A stretch of DNA of 64,000 nt from positions 41,949,158 through 42,013,157 of the forward strand of contig OZ020514.1 of NCBI GenBank assembly GCA_963971425.1. Direction: 5' to 3'. The notes beneath the pieces were generated by a model, which saw nothing but the letters and a program-made list of their open reading frames with translations, had not been told where the DNA came from and ran no database searches. Position numbers and translations under genes: made by a program. Of this stretch, positions 24,106 to 36,296 are shown piece after piece. Source of the DNA: Bryoerythrophyllum caledonicum (taxonomy: Eukaryota > Streptophyta > Bryopsida > Pottiales > Pottiaceae). Within the stretch, counting starts at the first letter, position 1. Every line of letters begins with the position of its first letter.

Positions 24106-25229
24106 TCAACTATTTCTGGACTATGAGGTGAATTCAGGACTAAAGACTAAAATAAAGATCCGCAGATATGCATGATAAAAGATAGTGAAGCATAAAAGTC
24201 GAGGAGTTTAGAGTACTTTTCAAGCATTAAATGCATCACTGATGAGACGTATGAAGGAAGAAATGGCTTGAGAAACCAAATTTGAGTTTAGACTATACGT
24301 GAGTCCGCAACATGCAGCCGGATATCTCCGGTTGTGAGCACCTAAAAGCGCCACAATGTTAATTGTGGCTAAATTAGTGGAAAACGACATCATTAGTTGT
24401 AATTAGTAGTTAGGTTTGTGGTTAATAGCACCATGTGATATTAATTAGGTTTTCGGGGACTTAGGGGACTCCACATAGCCATAGAGTAGTGTGGAGGATA
24501 AAATTAGAGTGTTAAATAGGAAAGTAGGTTTACGAGAAGCAAAAGAGACATAGAAATCCGTTAGTGAATTGGAATTAATATTTTAATTTAGGTAGTTCAA
24601 GTTAGTAGTTAGTGTTTGATTGGTTAGTGGAAAAGTTAGATTGGGATTTCAAATTGTATGGCACTTATGTTACTATGAAAAGAAAAGAAAAAAAATAAGA
24701 TGATAAGAAAAAAAGAAGAAGAATAGATGTAGTTGTAAACAAAATTAACAATTAAATTAAAGAACCACTTGGTTTTTGATGATCTAAAATTTGGATTGTG
24801 ACTTATGAATAGTCAATCCTAGGTTTAAAATGTGTTTTAAACACATTGGTAATGTTAGATTTGTCAAAATAACTTTAGTTTAGTAGTTTTAGGCATGTCG
24901 AGTCCTAAAATCGGGTTAAGAACTTTGGGTCAATTTGGACCATTAAACTTAGTTAGGGATTGTTGGTTTCACGGGTGGAGATGTGGCAGCCACGCTTGGG
25001 CCGCCTCTGGGCCACCCTTGAGGTGTATAAGAAGAAGCCTTGGGCGGCCACTCTCCCTCTCTCTCTCTTCCTCTTGGGCAAAGCTGTGCCAAACTTCCCT
25101 CCAACCCTCATCTCTATGTATTAGCTGCGGTAAATTGTGTGTAGCAGAATGGATATTTAGGATCAGGACATCAAATTTAAGCAATAGTTAGATCTTGTTG
25201 TTAGCTTAATAAGGACATCTCACAAGCTA
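24106..25229. other. Possible decayed LTR-like region, no gene called
   Basis: AT-rich stretch with a GCCGGATATCTCCGG palindrome near 24318 and a CTCTCTCTCT run near 25050. The ORF at 24895-25191 is probably compositional. The layout (pyrimidine-rich leader, then repeats, then a TGGTATCAGA-like string near 26187) loosely resembles an old LTR, but no LTR pair was found. Confidence 0.25.
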
Positions 25230-25830
25230 GATTTGAAGCAATGTTGAAGAAGTTACCACGGTTTTAGTGAAAGAGGGTCGGCGGCCGCAAGACTTGAAGT
25301 TTAGCAACTTTGGAGAGCCACTTCTGATGGAGGACAACGATGGTGGAGCTGATTTTTGCAAGAGTTGTAGTTGTTGAAGTTGGCTTCTCAAAGACACCAA
25401 GCACGCTCAAATCCAAGCAGGTACAATGAAGCTACAACGGTTTTAGTGTCTAGGGGTGCTGGTACGTGCCAGATTCGGTACACCAACTTCGACGGACCAT
25501 TGCGAGCAGACGACAGCGACCCCGGAGCTCAGATTTAAGAAAACTTTAGACTTTCAAGTCAAAATTCTAGGAACATCAAGCCGGCTTAAATTTAACTAGC
25601 GACAACAAAGTTATAGCAATTTTAGAGTTCAGAGGTGGTGCTGCCGGTTAGATTCGATACACCAACTTCGACGGGCCACTGCGAGTAGGAGACAACGACT
25701 TTGAAGCTGAGATTTAAGAGGATAGTAGACCTTCAAGTCAACATTCTAAGGACTTTAAGCACGCTCACATTTGACCTGCGACAACGAAGTTATAGTGATT
25801 TTAGCATTAAAGGGTCTGCTGCCTTGAACG
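25230..25830. repeat. Diverged tandem repeat, about 178-bp period
   Basis: Four starts of the same unit (GAAG-TA-ACGGTTTTAG type) near 25247, 25431, 25608 and 25785, about 177-184 bp apart. Two units also share CACCAACTTCGACGG and a following 'gcgag-ag-cgac'. Satellite-like. Confidence 0.6.
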
Positions 25831-26004
25831 GAGCACCTCCCTTCTCATATTTTTACTTCTATTTTAATGTTCATGGTGGATTTTCGACTTTATTACTTGT
25901 ACCCTTGAAGTTTTATTTATATTACTACTTTTCACTCCATATCTAACTTACTTTTATCTTATTGTATATAGTTAAAACCTTTGAATTTAACCTCACCTAA
26001 TAAA

Positions 26005-26135
26005 TTCCATTAGGATTAGAGTTCATCCATTAGGGTTAGGGTTCATCCATTAGGATTATGATTCATCCATTAGGATTATGATTCATTTATTAGGGTTAGA
26101 TTTCATCCATTTGGGTTAGGATTCATGTGTTGTGG
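26005..26135. repeat. Short tandem repeat, about 20 bp
   Basis: Six diverged copies of CATCCATTAGGRTTAGGGTT-type units in a row. Confidence 0.6.
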
Positions 26136-26404
26136 TTAGGGTTAGGATTTGGATGAATTAGTTAGAGTGAATTTAGGTTCACATCGGTGTCAAAGTGGGC
26201 ATCAGAAGAACTGAGTCCTGATAACAGAAATTGTTGAGCATACTATACATCACAGTGGTGCCCATACATGAAATCACATGTGTGGTTAGGAAAATTGGGA
26301 CAGAGATGCCGACAACAATTCCTCACAATTGATGGAACATACAACGGGATATCTCCGGAAGAATTCAGAGTAAGAGTTCAGTAGTTAACTGTTTCATTAT
26401 AAAA

Positions 26405-26800
26405 AAATGTCATAGATTAAATATAGAGTAGCCGTTGTTAACAACCGCGTGTAATCTACGGAGAATTGGTACAACTATTCTATTAATAGTGATTTACAGA
26501 TGCCCGCTACCCGTCCTAGGTAGTGTCTCCCAAATGTTAGATAATGGACTATAGTCTTCCTAGGATTCTTGAATGGATCTAGATGTGCAACAAATAATGT
26601 GCTAAAAAGTGTCATACGATAAATATAGGGTGGCTGTTGTTAACAACCGCTTGTAATCTACGGAGAATTGGTACAACTATTCTAATATAAGTGCTTTACA
26701 GATGCCCACTACCCATCTTGTATGGTGTCTCCCGAATGTTAGATAATGGACCATAGCCTTCCTGGGATACTTGAATGGATCTAGATCTGCAATAGCGACA
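26405..26800. repeat. 202-bp direct duplication
   Basis: 26409-26590 and 26611-26792 align at a constant 202-bp offset (GTCATA-GATAAATATAG, AACAACCGC-TGTAATCTACGG, GAATGGATCTAGAT). The right copy overlaps the end of the coding exon at 26674-27106; the left is a decayed duplicate of that exon end. Confidence 0.65.
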
Positions 26801-27106
26801 CATTTAGGCCACAAATAATGCCTTGTTCTAGCATTAAATGAGGCCTTTCTAATAATGTGGAGAAACCTAACATAGCGAGGCCTTCGAGTCTGCTTGCTGG
26901 CATAGAGAAAAAGAATATCTGATAAGATGTCTGGAGGCAATAGCACTTGGGCCGCCTCCATGAGCCTATCTGGACGCATAGGAAACCAAATCCTGACATT
27001 GAAATACCGCAGTAGTACTCGAATAACATCTTCCGTGTCATCAAAGGAAGGCAGCTGCGCGGAGCGGGACTTAGCTGAGTCAAGGACCTCGTCGAAGTAG
27101 AGAGGA
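26674..27106 (-). pseudogene. 3'-terminal exon of the outer element gene (unknown domain)
   Basis: Leftward. An acceptor (TGTCTGCAG, ending 27107) is followed by one frame of about 140 codons without stops, from Y-F-D-E-V-L-D near 27098 to a TAG near 26676. The protein is basic and helical-looking and contains R-I-W-F-P-M-R-P-D and Y-L-W-P-K. No family recognised. It follows the FCP1-like segment on the same strand and is probably the last exon of the same gene. The exon itself is clean, unlike its upstream neighbours. Confidence 0.45.
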
Positions 27107-27479
27107 CTGCAGACAAATATGATTATGGCCTACGAATAGCAAGGCACTACCATTCAATTTGAAATTTAACATGGGAATGACGAGAAAATAAGGTGTGAGG
27201 TTGCCAAGTGAAAGAAAATCGATCGGAGATCTCCGGGTGCCCCTCCCAGTCCGACGTTCCGCAATCGAAAAGGTCAGCAAAATAATCAATAGTGTTCAAG
27301 GATATTGAAGGGTGAAGTTTAGGGGCAAGACACTAACAATAACAAATCAAAGGAAAGACCTTATCAAATTACGTAATTCACAACATTTGTCTTCAAAATT
27401 GAAAGGTCAATATCCCGAAGACATTCTTGAGTTGACATTTACAAAGCATAGTGTTAAATATCTAGTTTATCTCAATGTT

Positions 27480-28163
27480 CTAAGGCGCCGAAATTATGCC
27501 CGCCACCACGGCTAGAGCTGTAGAGGAAGATTTGTCTACTGCTCCGTAGACATGCTTCAGGGGATTTCGTCTAACATAGTCGCGAACATCCTCGTTTGAC
27601 GCTAGCAATTCGGCGGGCCATGGGCAAAATGTGGAGACCAAGAAGTTGTCATTCAAAGGCGCACTCCAAGATGGGGGATGAACTGCACTAAAAGGGTCGT
27701 TAAGGACGTTCTTTCGTGGGGTATCGTCCACAAGCAAGACATCCTTGGGAGATCTAGGCCACGCCTTGGTGTTATAAACTATCAAGTCCTTCAGAAATAT
27801 TGGCTTCTTCGCTTGGGATGGGATCACAAACGATGACTTATAGCAATCAGCCTGCGTCAGGACTGTGACGCCTTTCGAAATGGCAGCACCTTTCTTGCGC
27901 AACTCTTTGATAATTTATACAACTTTCTTTTCCAACACACTACTCCAGAATGAGATAGTAGCCTTCTCTCCGACGAAGTAAAGAAATCTGTACAACTAGG
28001 CCTTACTTTGACGTCCCTCGGTTGTCCCTATTTAACTTCCCCCCTTTGCACAAGAACTCCATTTAAGTCAAACACGACATGATAAATCGGTTGTATTGTT
28101 ACTTGATCCTCGTTTCTAGGCTTCCAGACGATCCTAATAAGCATCTTTGGACCTGAACCCAAA
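27480..28163 (-). pseudogene. FCP1-like (HAD superfamily) phosphatase domain, broken
   Basis: Leftward. A possible acceptor (TTCAG near 28164) precedes M-L-I-R-I-V-W-K at 28144, then V-V-F-D-L-N-G-V-L (28050-28078), the usual position of the HAD nucleophile motif, then R-P-S-C-T-D-F-F, a frameshift near 27975, A-T-I-S-F-W-S-S, a TAA, and finally a clean frame with V-L-L-V-D-D-T-P (the HAD motif IV acidic pair) and H-P-P-S-W. Order and spacing match the FCP1/NIF-like phosphatase fold. The second motif-I acid is Asn instead of Asp, as in the copy at 49.7 kb. At least two stops and one frameshift make it a pseudogene. It is probably the C-terminal part of the gene whose upstream exons lie at 52.2-56.2 kb, on the other side of the inner element. 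Confidence 0.6.
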
Positions 28164-28279
28164 ATACAAGTACCTAGGCTGAGATGAGGAACTTGTATAG
28201 CTTAGAAGAACTACAAATATACATATAGAAGTGTTCCGCACTGACAATCCTGAAATGCTCGATGGAAGATTAAGCACTG

Positions 28280-28312
28280 TATAAACACCATATTTGTTAT
28301 ATTGGGAGATTT
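28280..28312 (+). repeat. Inner element TIR, left
   Basis: TATAAACACCATATTTG followed by TTATATTGGGAGATTT; 30 of 33 bases match the reverse complement of 51946-51978, and 23 bases match 13715-13737 exactly. Confidence 0.6.
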
Positions 28313-28794
28313 AGAGACTCACAAATTAACAGATGTAGATCATAAGAGCTAAAGTGCACATCTAAACTCTACAATATGGAGGGATACGAGTTTCCATTAA
28401 ATTGGGAGGTAATGTTCACTACAAAAATCCCTAGAAAAATAAGTACTACGGATAATATTACATTACGAGTCTAACTATAATATTGAAAAGAAGAACACAT
28501 TAGTTGATACTTCTTTTATACCACATGTGTTTATTGAATATGAATAGCTAAATATTCACACTCGATCCTACTAACCTGGATTAACCCCATGCTCCAAGTT
28601 AGCTAAAAGTGAGTTGAATGACGGACAAATATCTACTTGTAAGAGAATTAGCGAAACACATACTGATGAGCCTTTTTTTAATTTAAAAGAATTTCAGTTT
28701 ACCGTGTAGAATATACATTGGCTAAAAAAATATGTAACGAGTTTCAAATGATGGTGTTTAGAAGTGGAAAAAAAGTTGCACACACAACAGCTCT
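28313..28794. other. Inner element subterminal region, no gene
   Basis: AT-rich, no ORF. It contains one weak half of the AGCT-type palindrome near 28345. Confidence 0.3.
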
Positions 28795-28960
28795 CTTCGA
28801 AGTAAAGTGTCCCCATCACTTAGATGTGCAATATACTCAAAACAACAATTCCACACACTTTAGCTCTACTTGACCTAAAGTGCGCACCATTACTAAGTGC
28901 AGTGAACTAAACAATAAGATTTGCTCACACTTTAGCTCCACTAGAGCTAAAGTGCGAACC
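28795..28960. repeat. AGCTCGAG-type palindrome array, left cluster
   Basis: Three units of about 65-70 bp: CACTTTAGCTC-ACT-GAGCTAAAGTG-type palindromes followed by 'cgcaccatcactaagtgcagtgaact'. Same unit as at 34795-35010. It lies just downstream of the leftward DUF7869-like gene. Confidence 0.7.
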
Positions 28961-29266
28961 AACATTTACTTTCTATCATTTACCATGAAGGCAATTAGTG
29001 GTGTTACTGGTTTCAAGATTTGAAGCAATTTACCACGTTGTTATTTTAAAAAGAAAATAAACATACTGCAAATTATCATCCATACGCAAAAACAATGGAG
29101 AGAATATTTCATAGCAATCATTGGCATCACATATAGTCATACAGAGAGTAATCAAATACAAATATTATCTATAATCTCAGCACCAATGGATCTAACCATA
29201 CTACATGAAGTATAACCCATCAGAATCCAAAATCTAGGAAAAGGAAAGTCCATTGATCTAAGTCTA

Positions 29267-32110
29267 TTACGATTCGGACCTGGCAAGTGCTTTCAAGGAG
29301 GCCTTGATAATCGCTACTTGCCCCTTCAGAATTTTTGGAGTTGAATCTTGCACATGACCTCCATCCCTCTTTGAAGACCTAGGTTTCCATGTTGTCAAGA
29401 TTGAATCGGTACTCTCCCACGTTATGGCTATCCCCTTTTCAATTGTCCAGCGAAGGTTGCAATCTATATCCCAATCTTTATAGAGCTTCAGTACATCTTG
29501 ATCGCACGATACAGGGCGGAAGAATTGGATACGGACAGTGTTTGGCATATCCGGGTTGGAGTTAGGATCTAAAATTGCTTGAGCAATCCAAAATGGGCGC
29601 TCGTCTCCATCACAAGGCCGCAATGCAACAAAATAACCAGAAAAAAGATCACGACCAACTCTAAAAGAAGGAGGTGGACGATCGCGCCTCTGGCCAACAA
29701 AATGCTCATCTTCACGGTACTCCTCGCGAACCTCACCCTCCACTGAGAACTCATCTTCAATGGCATGGGCAATTCGCGTCGTTGGCCAAAATCCGTCTTC
29801 CATTGATATCGACGTATCCATTGGAAGTGTCAAAGCATCTCTAACATCGCGCCAATAGTACGATAGCGGCTCAAAACGCGAACGGGCTTCAACAGACTCC
29901 CTCGATGATTGCTCCCAGTGATCGATGAATCCTGAAAGTCCCTTCACCACCTCATGGAGATGCCGCATCGTAAAAGGCTTCAATGCATCAAGTTCTATGA
30001 AAGTCCATAAAGACCTTCCTTCAGAATCCTCCTTCCACAATTTGATGCCACTACCTTCTCCTCCCTTAGGAAGCCAATCCTCATCATGACAAAGGATTTT
30101 ATACTTCATTACCGGACAACCACTTGAGTCCACATAAAACTTGAACTGATGAGCCTTTGTATGACCGTGCAAAGCTTCATCACCGTCCGCAATCATATCC
30201 CCAATGAACTTCTTAAAGTCAGGAACCTCTTGGATGAGATGCGGGATTGTGGGAACACTCTCATTTCTCATGAACGACCTCATGAGCAAAGGAATGGTTG
30301 GAAAACTCTCCTTCCTCAGTGTCATACTCCAACGTCCAAATAATGCATCTATATCATCATGTGTATGACCAACTAGCATAAAATTGACATAAACCTCATG
30401 AAAGATGTGTTTGGCAACAAGGAGAGACCAAAAGCAGAAAACAAATCTATTTTAGATATCACCAACAACATTTTCCATTTGCACGTTCAATATTGGTGGC
30501 AAAGGTCTCCCAGGAACTGGGATATCTCGTATCTGCCCTAATGGATCCAAACACATCTCTGCACCCCGTAACACCACCGTATACAATGGATGAGAGCAAG
30601 ATTTCGGAAAGAGTTGCCGGGATGATGACTTCGGAGGCGCGTCCAGGTCACGCAATAGTTTTGCGAAGGACCCGACCGTGTAATTGGCATCATGGGAGTA
30701 TAAATCAAGGCCGTAATGGGCGTAACGTTGGTCCACATGTCCATGGGCAAGCATGCCTGTGATTTCAAGAGGCAACTTCATAAGCCCATCTAAGTGTTTT
30801 GTTTTATGTGAAAAAACCAGGGAGGCGGTCTTTGAGTGATCCATCTTATCATGCATGATGGTTAGAACCTCCTGGGGCAATGACTTTGATCGAAATCGGT
30901 TCATGTAGTACAAGTCTCGATGTGCAAAAGCAGAATCGATGTGAGCTTGCATCTTCTTTTGCCATAGCAGTGATGCTTGTGTCCCAGGTTGAGTAAGCTT
31001 CTTCTGATCCTGGTATTTGTCACACGTAGAACAACGGGCAAAGTTGTCTCCACCTTTCTTGGCATAGTACTCAGGGAAGCTCACTCGCCGAATCTTACTC
31101 AAACTTGAGGTTGAGATTGGCGGCAATCCACAATCAGCGAGATAATCATCAAGAAGCGGTATCTGATCCTTCCACTTAAAACTTGCTGGTAAGACCTTTG
31201 CCACAGCCTTCTGGCCAGATGGAAGAACACGAGACTTGTGAGGCATGTGGTCCGCATGTCTATCGAAGATGGCTCCAAGAGCGACAATAGCCACAACCGT
31301 ATGACCTCTAAGCTTACGCAAACCGGTATTGCCATGGTGTTGAGCCGCATGACCAGCCGCAACGTCCTTTGCATTCCGATAGAAAGTACTCAAACTTACA
31401 CCCATGATTTTCATCCAGGCATGGGCACAAATGTCGACACCCTCTAGAGTCACAACCTTCCTACCCGTAGAGTTTCTATGAAACTGTCGATGAATGTCGA
31501 GTTTGATATGATTTCTGAACTGCACGATGGTCTCATTGTACAAGCGCGTCCGGAGGGCTTTTATTTTATCTCTAGGGTAGTGTTGAACACAGTTTTGAAT
31601 GCAACAACTATTGCTCACAACTGCGTTAATGGAATGAGGGGTCATGAGGAATTCAACATTCCTGGACACTGTTGGACGTGTATTCCTTCAGGAATTGTCG
31701 TACGAACGGGAGCTCCCACCTAGAGATCTATTACGCTCAACCAACCAAACATTGTAAACGTCCCTAAGGCAATGATGGAAGAGACTCACACCATTTAAGA
31801 AGACTTGTTGAATTGGCGAGGACTTATACGAGTACCTCCATTCATCAGGAGCTTCCTCCAGAACAAAAGTATTGGACACCTGTACTACAACATTTGAATC
31901 CCCAAGAGGACCAGAGGAACCTAGAACTGCACTGGACCGGACATTGCGAACCAACCCCTCCGCAACGCGAACACCCGAACCATTGTGAAGCGAAACAGTC
32001 ATCCCGACCCAGAGACGGCGAGGAATAACATCAAACTCAGGAAGGTCTGGATTCACGGGAGCATCAACATGAACATCGACGTCCTCCGAAGACGACATCC
32101 TGCATTCCAA
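29267..32110 (-). pseudogene. DUF7869-like transposase-like gene, copy 1
   Basis: A single leftward frame of 948 codons, interrupted only by a TGA at 31690-31688 and a TAA at 30454-30452. N-terminal part unknown; then C-S-T-C-D (zinc-binding-like CxxC, near 31025), I-M-H-D-K-M-D (near 30850), Q-M-E-N (near 30475) and V-G-H-T-H-D-D-I-D (near 30360). These acidic positions fit an RNase H-like DDE fold, and their order matches what I recall of DUF7869 proteins. Copy 2 at 61.4 kb has D where this copy has E (Q-M-E-N), so a catalytic acid is probably lost as well. Two clean stops without frameshifts suggest fairly recent death. Palindrome arrays flank it on both sides. Whether it moves the inner element is inference. 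Confidence 0.65.
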
Positions 32111-32194
32111 TAAGATAAGTATTAGATAATCCTTCCAATAAGTATGGGAGAATAACTTGTAGGAATGGACATCAATGAAGAAGCATATGAAGTG

Positions 32195-32745
32195 GGTATT
32201 TTAGCTTGAATCGAGGTAAGTTCAGGCGTTTGAAAATAACTTGCATTTAACTGAATCAGTATTGTAGAACAAGAAAATTTAGCTCGATTCGAGGTAAACA
32301 CATATGGTATTATATAACAAGAATGTAATTTTGTGGGACCAGATTTAATGCAAAAATGAAATAATCACACCCTTGATATTGATATTTTAGCCCGACTCGT
32401 CCTGAAATGTTGACTATTAGACAGTATGACAAATTAGCTCAACTCGAGGTAAACTGACGTGGTAAATAAGTTTCGACAGTTTAGCTCGACTCGAGCTAAA
32501 TTGTCGTAAAAATATGATATGACGGTTTAGCTCGAGACGAGCTAAACTGTCGTTTACAATACGGTACGACAGTTTACCTCGAGTCGAGCTAAACTGTCTT
32601 ACCGTTTTTCCAACGACAGTTTACGTCGAGTCGAGCTAAACTGTCGTTATTAAGTTAGGCTGACAGTTTAGCTCGACTCCAGCTAAATTGTCGTTAGTGT
32701 TATGGAATGACAACTTAGCTCGATTCGAGCTACAATGTCCTTCCG
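32195..32745. repeat. AGCTCGAGTCGAGCT palindrome array, main cluster
   Basis: About ten copies of a palindrome centred on AGCTCGAGTCGAGCT and extended outward by TTTA...TAAA and ACAGT...ACTGT, at 37-60 bp spacing (near 32279, 32430, 32487, 32524, 32569, 32618, 32660, 32706). The best copies are close to perfect 29-bp palindromes. The array sits directly upstream of the DUF7869-like start at about 32100, between the two divergent genes of the element. Confidence 0.8.
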
Positions 32746-33350
32746 TGATTCTCGGCGTCATTTTCAGGCTTCATACAGACATACTCTTCAGCCAATGGAT
32801 CTAGCTTTCTGTATACTAGAGCCCAAATCTTTGCATTAGTCATCGAGATAGTCGCAGTGACGCTTCAAAATCACAGTAGCTACAGGAAGTAGAGCAATAA
32901 GCATCACTCTCACATCCTAAATGCTAGAGTGCAAGGAGAATGCAAAAAGTATACATTGTGTACTTTAAAGGGTAGACAATCGGTGCGTGGCCGCCTCGCG
33001 CAAGCACCCTGCCCAACCGTGCGCAACCAATAGATGTTGAACTCCTCAACCTCCCACAATTGTACCACCTCCAAGCCTCCCACTCACCAGCCTTGCACAT
33101 CAACCAAACTGAGAATGAAAAAATGAGAAAACTGGCCGAGGTTCGGCGAGGTCACTCACGGTAACACGATCGCTTCCATTCCGGGCTACGACTTTAGAAT
33201 TGGCGGGAAGAAACTTTTCCACAGCCCCATAAAAAGTGCAAATTTTAAATCTCGGCGGGAAACTGAATCTGTTATTTCCCGATCGACTAAAATAAGGTAG
33301 AGTACAAACCTCGAATATACTCGCACATGCGAGTAATATACGTATAACTA
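32746..33350. other. Intergenic region, no gene seen
   Basis: Moderate GC; no ORF over 60 codons that looks real. It could contain the remains of the 5' part of the rightward gene, but nothing recognisable survives. Confidence 0.3.
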
Positions 33351-33445
33351 TGGGATTCAGGGTTAGGATAACGCGCAGGGTTTAGGGTTAGGATTAGGGT
33401 TAGGGTTTGGAATTTAGGGTTTAGGATTTAGGGTCCTTGGTTTAA
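33350..33445. repeat. Interstitial telomere-like repeats (TTTAGGG-type)
   Basis: Degenerate run of TTTAGGG, TTAGGG and TTAGGA units, for example GGGTTTAGGGTTAGG. The plant telomere repeat is TTTAGGG; this is too short and mixed to be a telomere. Confidence 0.65.
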
Positions 33446-34794
33446 ATATTATCCTTGTGATGATATTTCATTTCAATTTACTAATACTTTGAATATTCCG
33501 GATGTTGACAATTCAACTTAGGTATAGGGAAATGTAGAGAAGATATTGAGATGAATAGAAAGAATTTGTATTACAATCCAAATAGGACTTATCCATAAAG
33601 TTGAAAGCAAAGACCTTAACGAACGAGTCACATTAAAGAAAACAAAAAACATATTGTATGTGCACGTGTATTTTGAGCAAAAAAGTATGTATTCAAAAAT
33701 GCTTTGGACATAATTTCTTTGGGGTTTTTAAAATGTGCATAATGTTACTATTTTGTAATCAATTTAGAATGTTTATTCTTTTGCAAGAATCCCAAGTGTC
33801 TCCATGGTCTGGATTTGGAATCGAAATTGGTTACTATCCACTAAGTACTCAAAGACCGAAAATGTGCGCAAACTAATAGTTGGATTAAAATATCTTATTC
33901 TTTAGTTCAAATTGTATTATCATGAGTTTAGGGTGTGACAATCTAACATGACATTAAAGATGGAGAAATTCTTGACCATACACAATTTATTTCATGTTTT
34001 GACGTGAAATTTAAGACTTTGTCATTTGTGAAACATAGAGAGTGGAACAATATTAAAAGATTTAAACAAGAAATGGAATGACCTCCTCATGAGAAAAAAA
34101 GGATAATCAAAATATTAAATACAACTAATACAAAGTGTAGCACTTAGTGCATCAAGCATAATTTAATGATCATAATGTAAGTAATTTTAAATTTTATACA
34201 TGCAAAAAATAATAAATAGTTTATGAGCACGTTCCAGTGGTCGCAAGTTATATTTCAAATTCTCAAAATTTTGTAAAAGGATGATAGAAGTTATGAGGCA
34301 TATTTCTAAATAATTTATTTTCTCATTGAACGTCTTCAATAAAAGTTAGGCTAGCCAGAAGAGGAACTTCTTGATTGCCGGCACGTCGAGCAACTTAAAA
34401 AACCTTTTGCTATGACACACTATGGAATGTGATATTTTAAATACATAGAAGTAATATTAGAACGTTTGATATTGTGGAAAAACATGTTATTTTTCTAGTG
34501 AAAAATAAGATTATATCCTAATTCATACATTTTCACACATTGTCAAATATTATGGATTTATGGTACGAGAAATACTTAGATTTCATATCCATTGAAGACT
34601 AGGAGATCGTCATATTTTTTTGCTTTTTAATATTACTATTGGAGGTTTAGGTCTACATAATTTGAAAATCCTTTTAAAATTCAAAAGATTTTTATTTCAC
34701 CTTGTGAAATACTGAACCATATAGAGAAGTACGGAGTTCAAAATGATTGTTTGAAGGAATTGAAATACACATTGCACATACATCAGCTTGGTTT
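33446..34794. other. AT-rich region, no gene seen
   Basis: Short ORFs only (such as 33658-33876), without recognisable motifs. Confidence 0.3.
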
Positions 34795-35010
34795 GTAGCA
34801 GAGGTGTGCCCCATTACTACGTGCAATGAACTAAAAGGAGTGTGTGCACACACTTTAGCTCGAGTGCCTCATCACTAGGTGCAGTGAACTAAAAAGAAAA
34901 TATGCACAGTTTAGCTCAACTAGAGCTAAATTGTGCACCATCACTAAATGGAGTGGATTAGAAAGCAAAATTGCACTATGTAGCTCCAGTACACAGAAGA
35001 TGGCTTCTAG
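34795..35010. repeat. AGCTCGAG-type palindrome array, second cluster
   Basis: Three units (TTTAGCTC-A-T-GAGCTAAA-type, with 'gcaccatcactaagtgcagtgaact' spacers), homologous to 28795-28960. Confidence 0.65.
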
Positions 35011-35462
35011 TGATTTGACACTAAATAGGAAACCATACACTAATTGTAAAATTTACAATAAGTGTGGTGACAAAACTATATTACACTAAATGTCAACTAC
35101 TACTGTAAATGTCAATCCTAGTAAATAGTGGAACATAAAGTTTTTTTCTTGTGGACAGTTACTGTATGAAACCTCAATAATGATTTGGTTACATCTTGAG
35201 CATTCAAGTCAAGAAGGGTTGAGTGCATGTAGAAAAACAAGAGTTTGCAAGAAAGAGCTTGGGAATAATAGGACGTAGGTATGAAGCAAAAGGAAAATCT
35301 CAAAAATTGGACAAAGTAAAATATACGTATGAAGGAAAAATGAGATTTCAAGTAGAAGATTGGAAAAATAAGAACATTCTTTCGGGAACGAAAGTGAGAA
35401 AAGAAAGGAATATTGGAGAAGGGAAAATTTTAAAAATATAGAAATACAAAAAAAAAACTCAT

Positions 35463-35830
35463 TCGATATCCATCACATATGCATTCAATGTGCATTACAT
35501 ATTATGTAAATATTCATTAAATACTCATTGAATATGCGAATACACATTGAATTTACATTTGAAATTTATTAACTATTCATTAACTATTCATTAACAATAC
35601 ATTAAATAATCCTTAAATATACAAATATACAAATATTAATAAAACTGTCATAAAATATACTTTTGAAACTCTAAAGAATCATTATAAAATATTTAAATAT
35701 TCTTTAACTGTTCATAAAAATTATAGATATACAAATAGACATTAAATATTCTATAAAAACTCATTACGTAGTCAATAGTTATTGGCTTAAGATATGATTA
35801 CACATTAAATATTCATTAAATAGTCCTAAA
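35463..35830. repeat. AT-rich short-period repeat (cattaaatattcatt)
   Basis: Many degenerate copies of CATTAAATATTCATTAA-type words over about 370 bp; no coding potential. Confidence 0.6.
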
Positions 35831-35997
35831 TGATGTAAAAGAAATGCAAGACAAAAGAATGAGAATAGTTGTGAATCTGTATCTATAAAAGAATTTAGGA
35901 TGAAATGAGCGCGTAGATGAAAAACACATCCATGGATGAATGCGTAGATGAAAAAGCTTTTGGATGAAAAGCTAAAAGTTAGGGTTCTGTATTAAAG

Positions 35998-36115
35998 GAT
36001 GGGACGAGGACGGGGACGGGGACAAGGACGGGGACGGGGACGGGGACAAGGACGGGGACAAGGACGGGGACAAAGACGGGGACGGGGACGGGGGACAAGG
36101 GGACAAGGATGGAGG
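35998..36115 (+). repeat. (GGGGAC)n microsatellite
   Basis: About 17 units of GGGGAC with GGACAA interruptions. The G-runs could form G-quadruplexes on the plus strand. It lies about 190 bp upstream of the first recognisable exon of the rightward gene. Confidence 0.8.
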
Positions 36116-36296
36116 GACGATGGATTGGAGGGAAAGGGCTAGGGGACGGGGAGGTGGGGAATCAATACAAAAAAATGTTGTGTCCGGAGGATATGGGTAG
36201 CACTCTAGTAAGACGATAAGAATTTGAGGTTGAAGATGAGACAAGAAGAATGAATGCATGGCAACCGGTTGGCAGAAGATTTTGAGCTAAAACTAG

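Noticed and set aside
24895..25191. ORF of 98 aa
   Set aside because: Spans a CT microsatellite and has an opposite-strand ORF of similar length; no domain or splice signal.
26160..26210. Primer-binding site (GGTGTCAAAGTGGGCATCAG) of a second LTR element
   Set aside because: No LTR pair, polypurine tract or polyprotein is visible around it; kept only as a remark.
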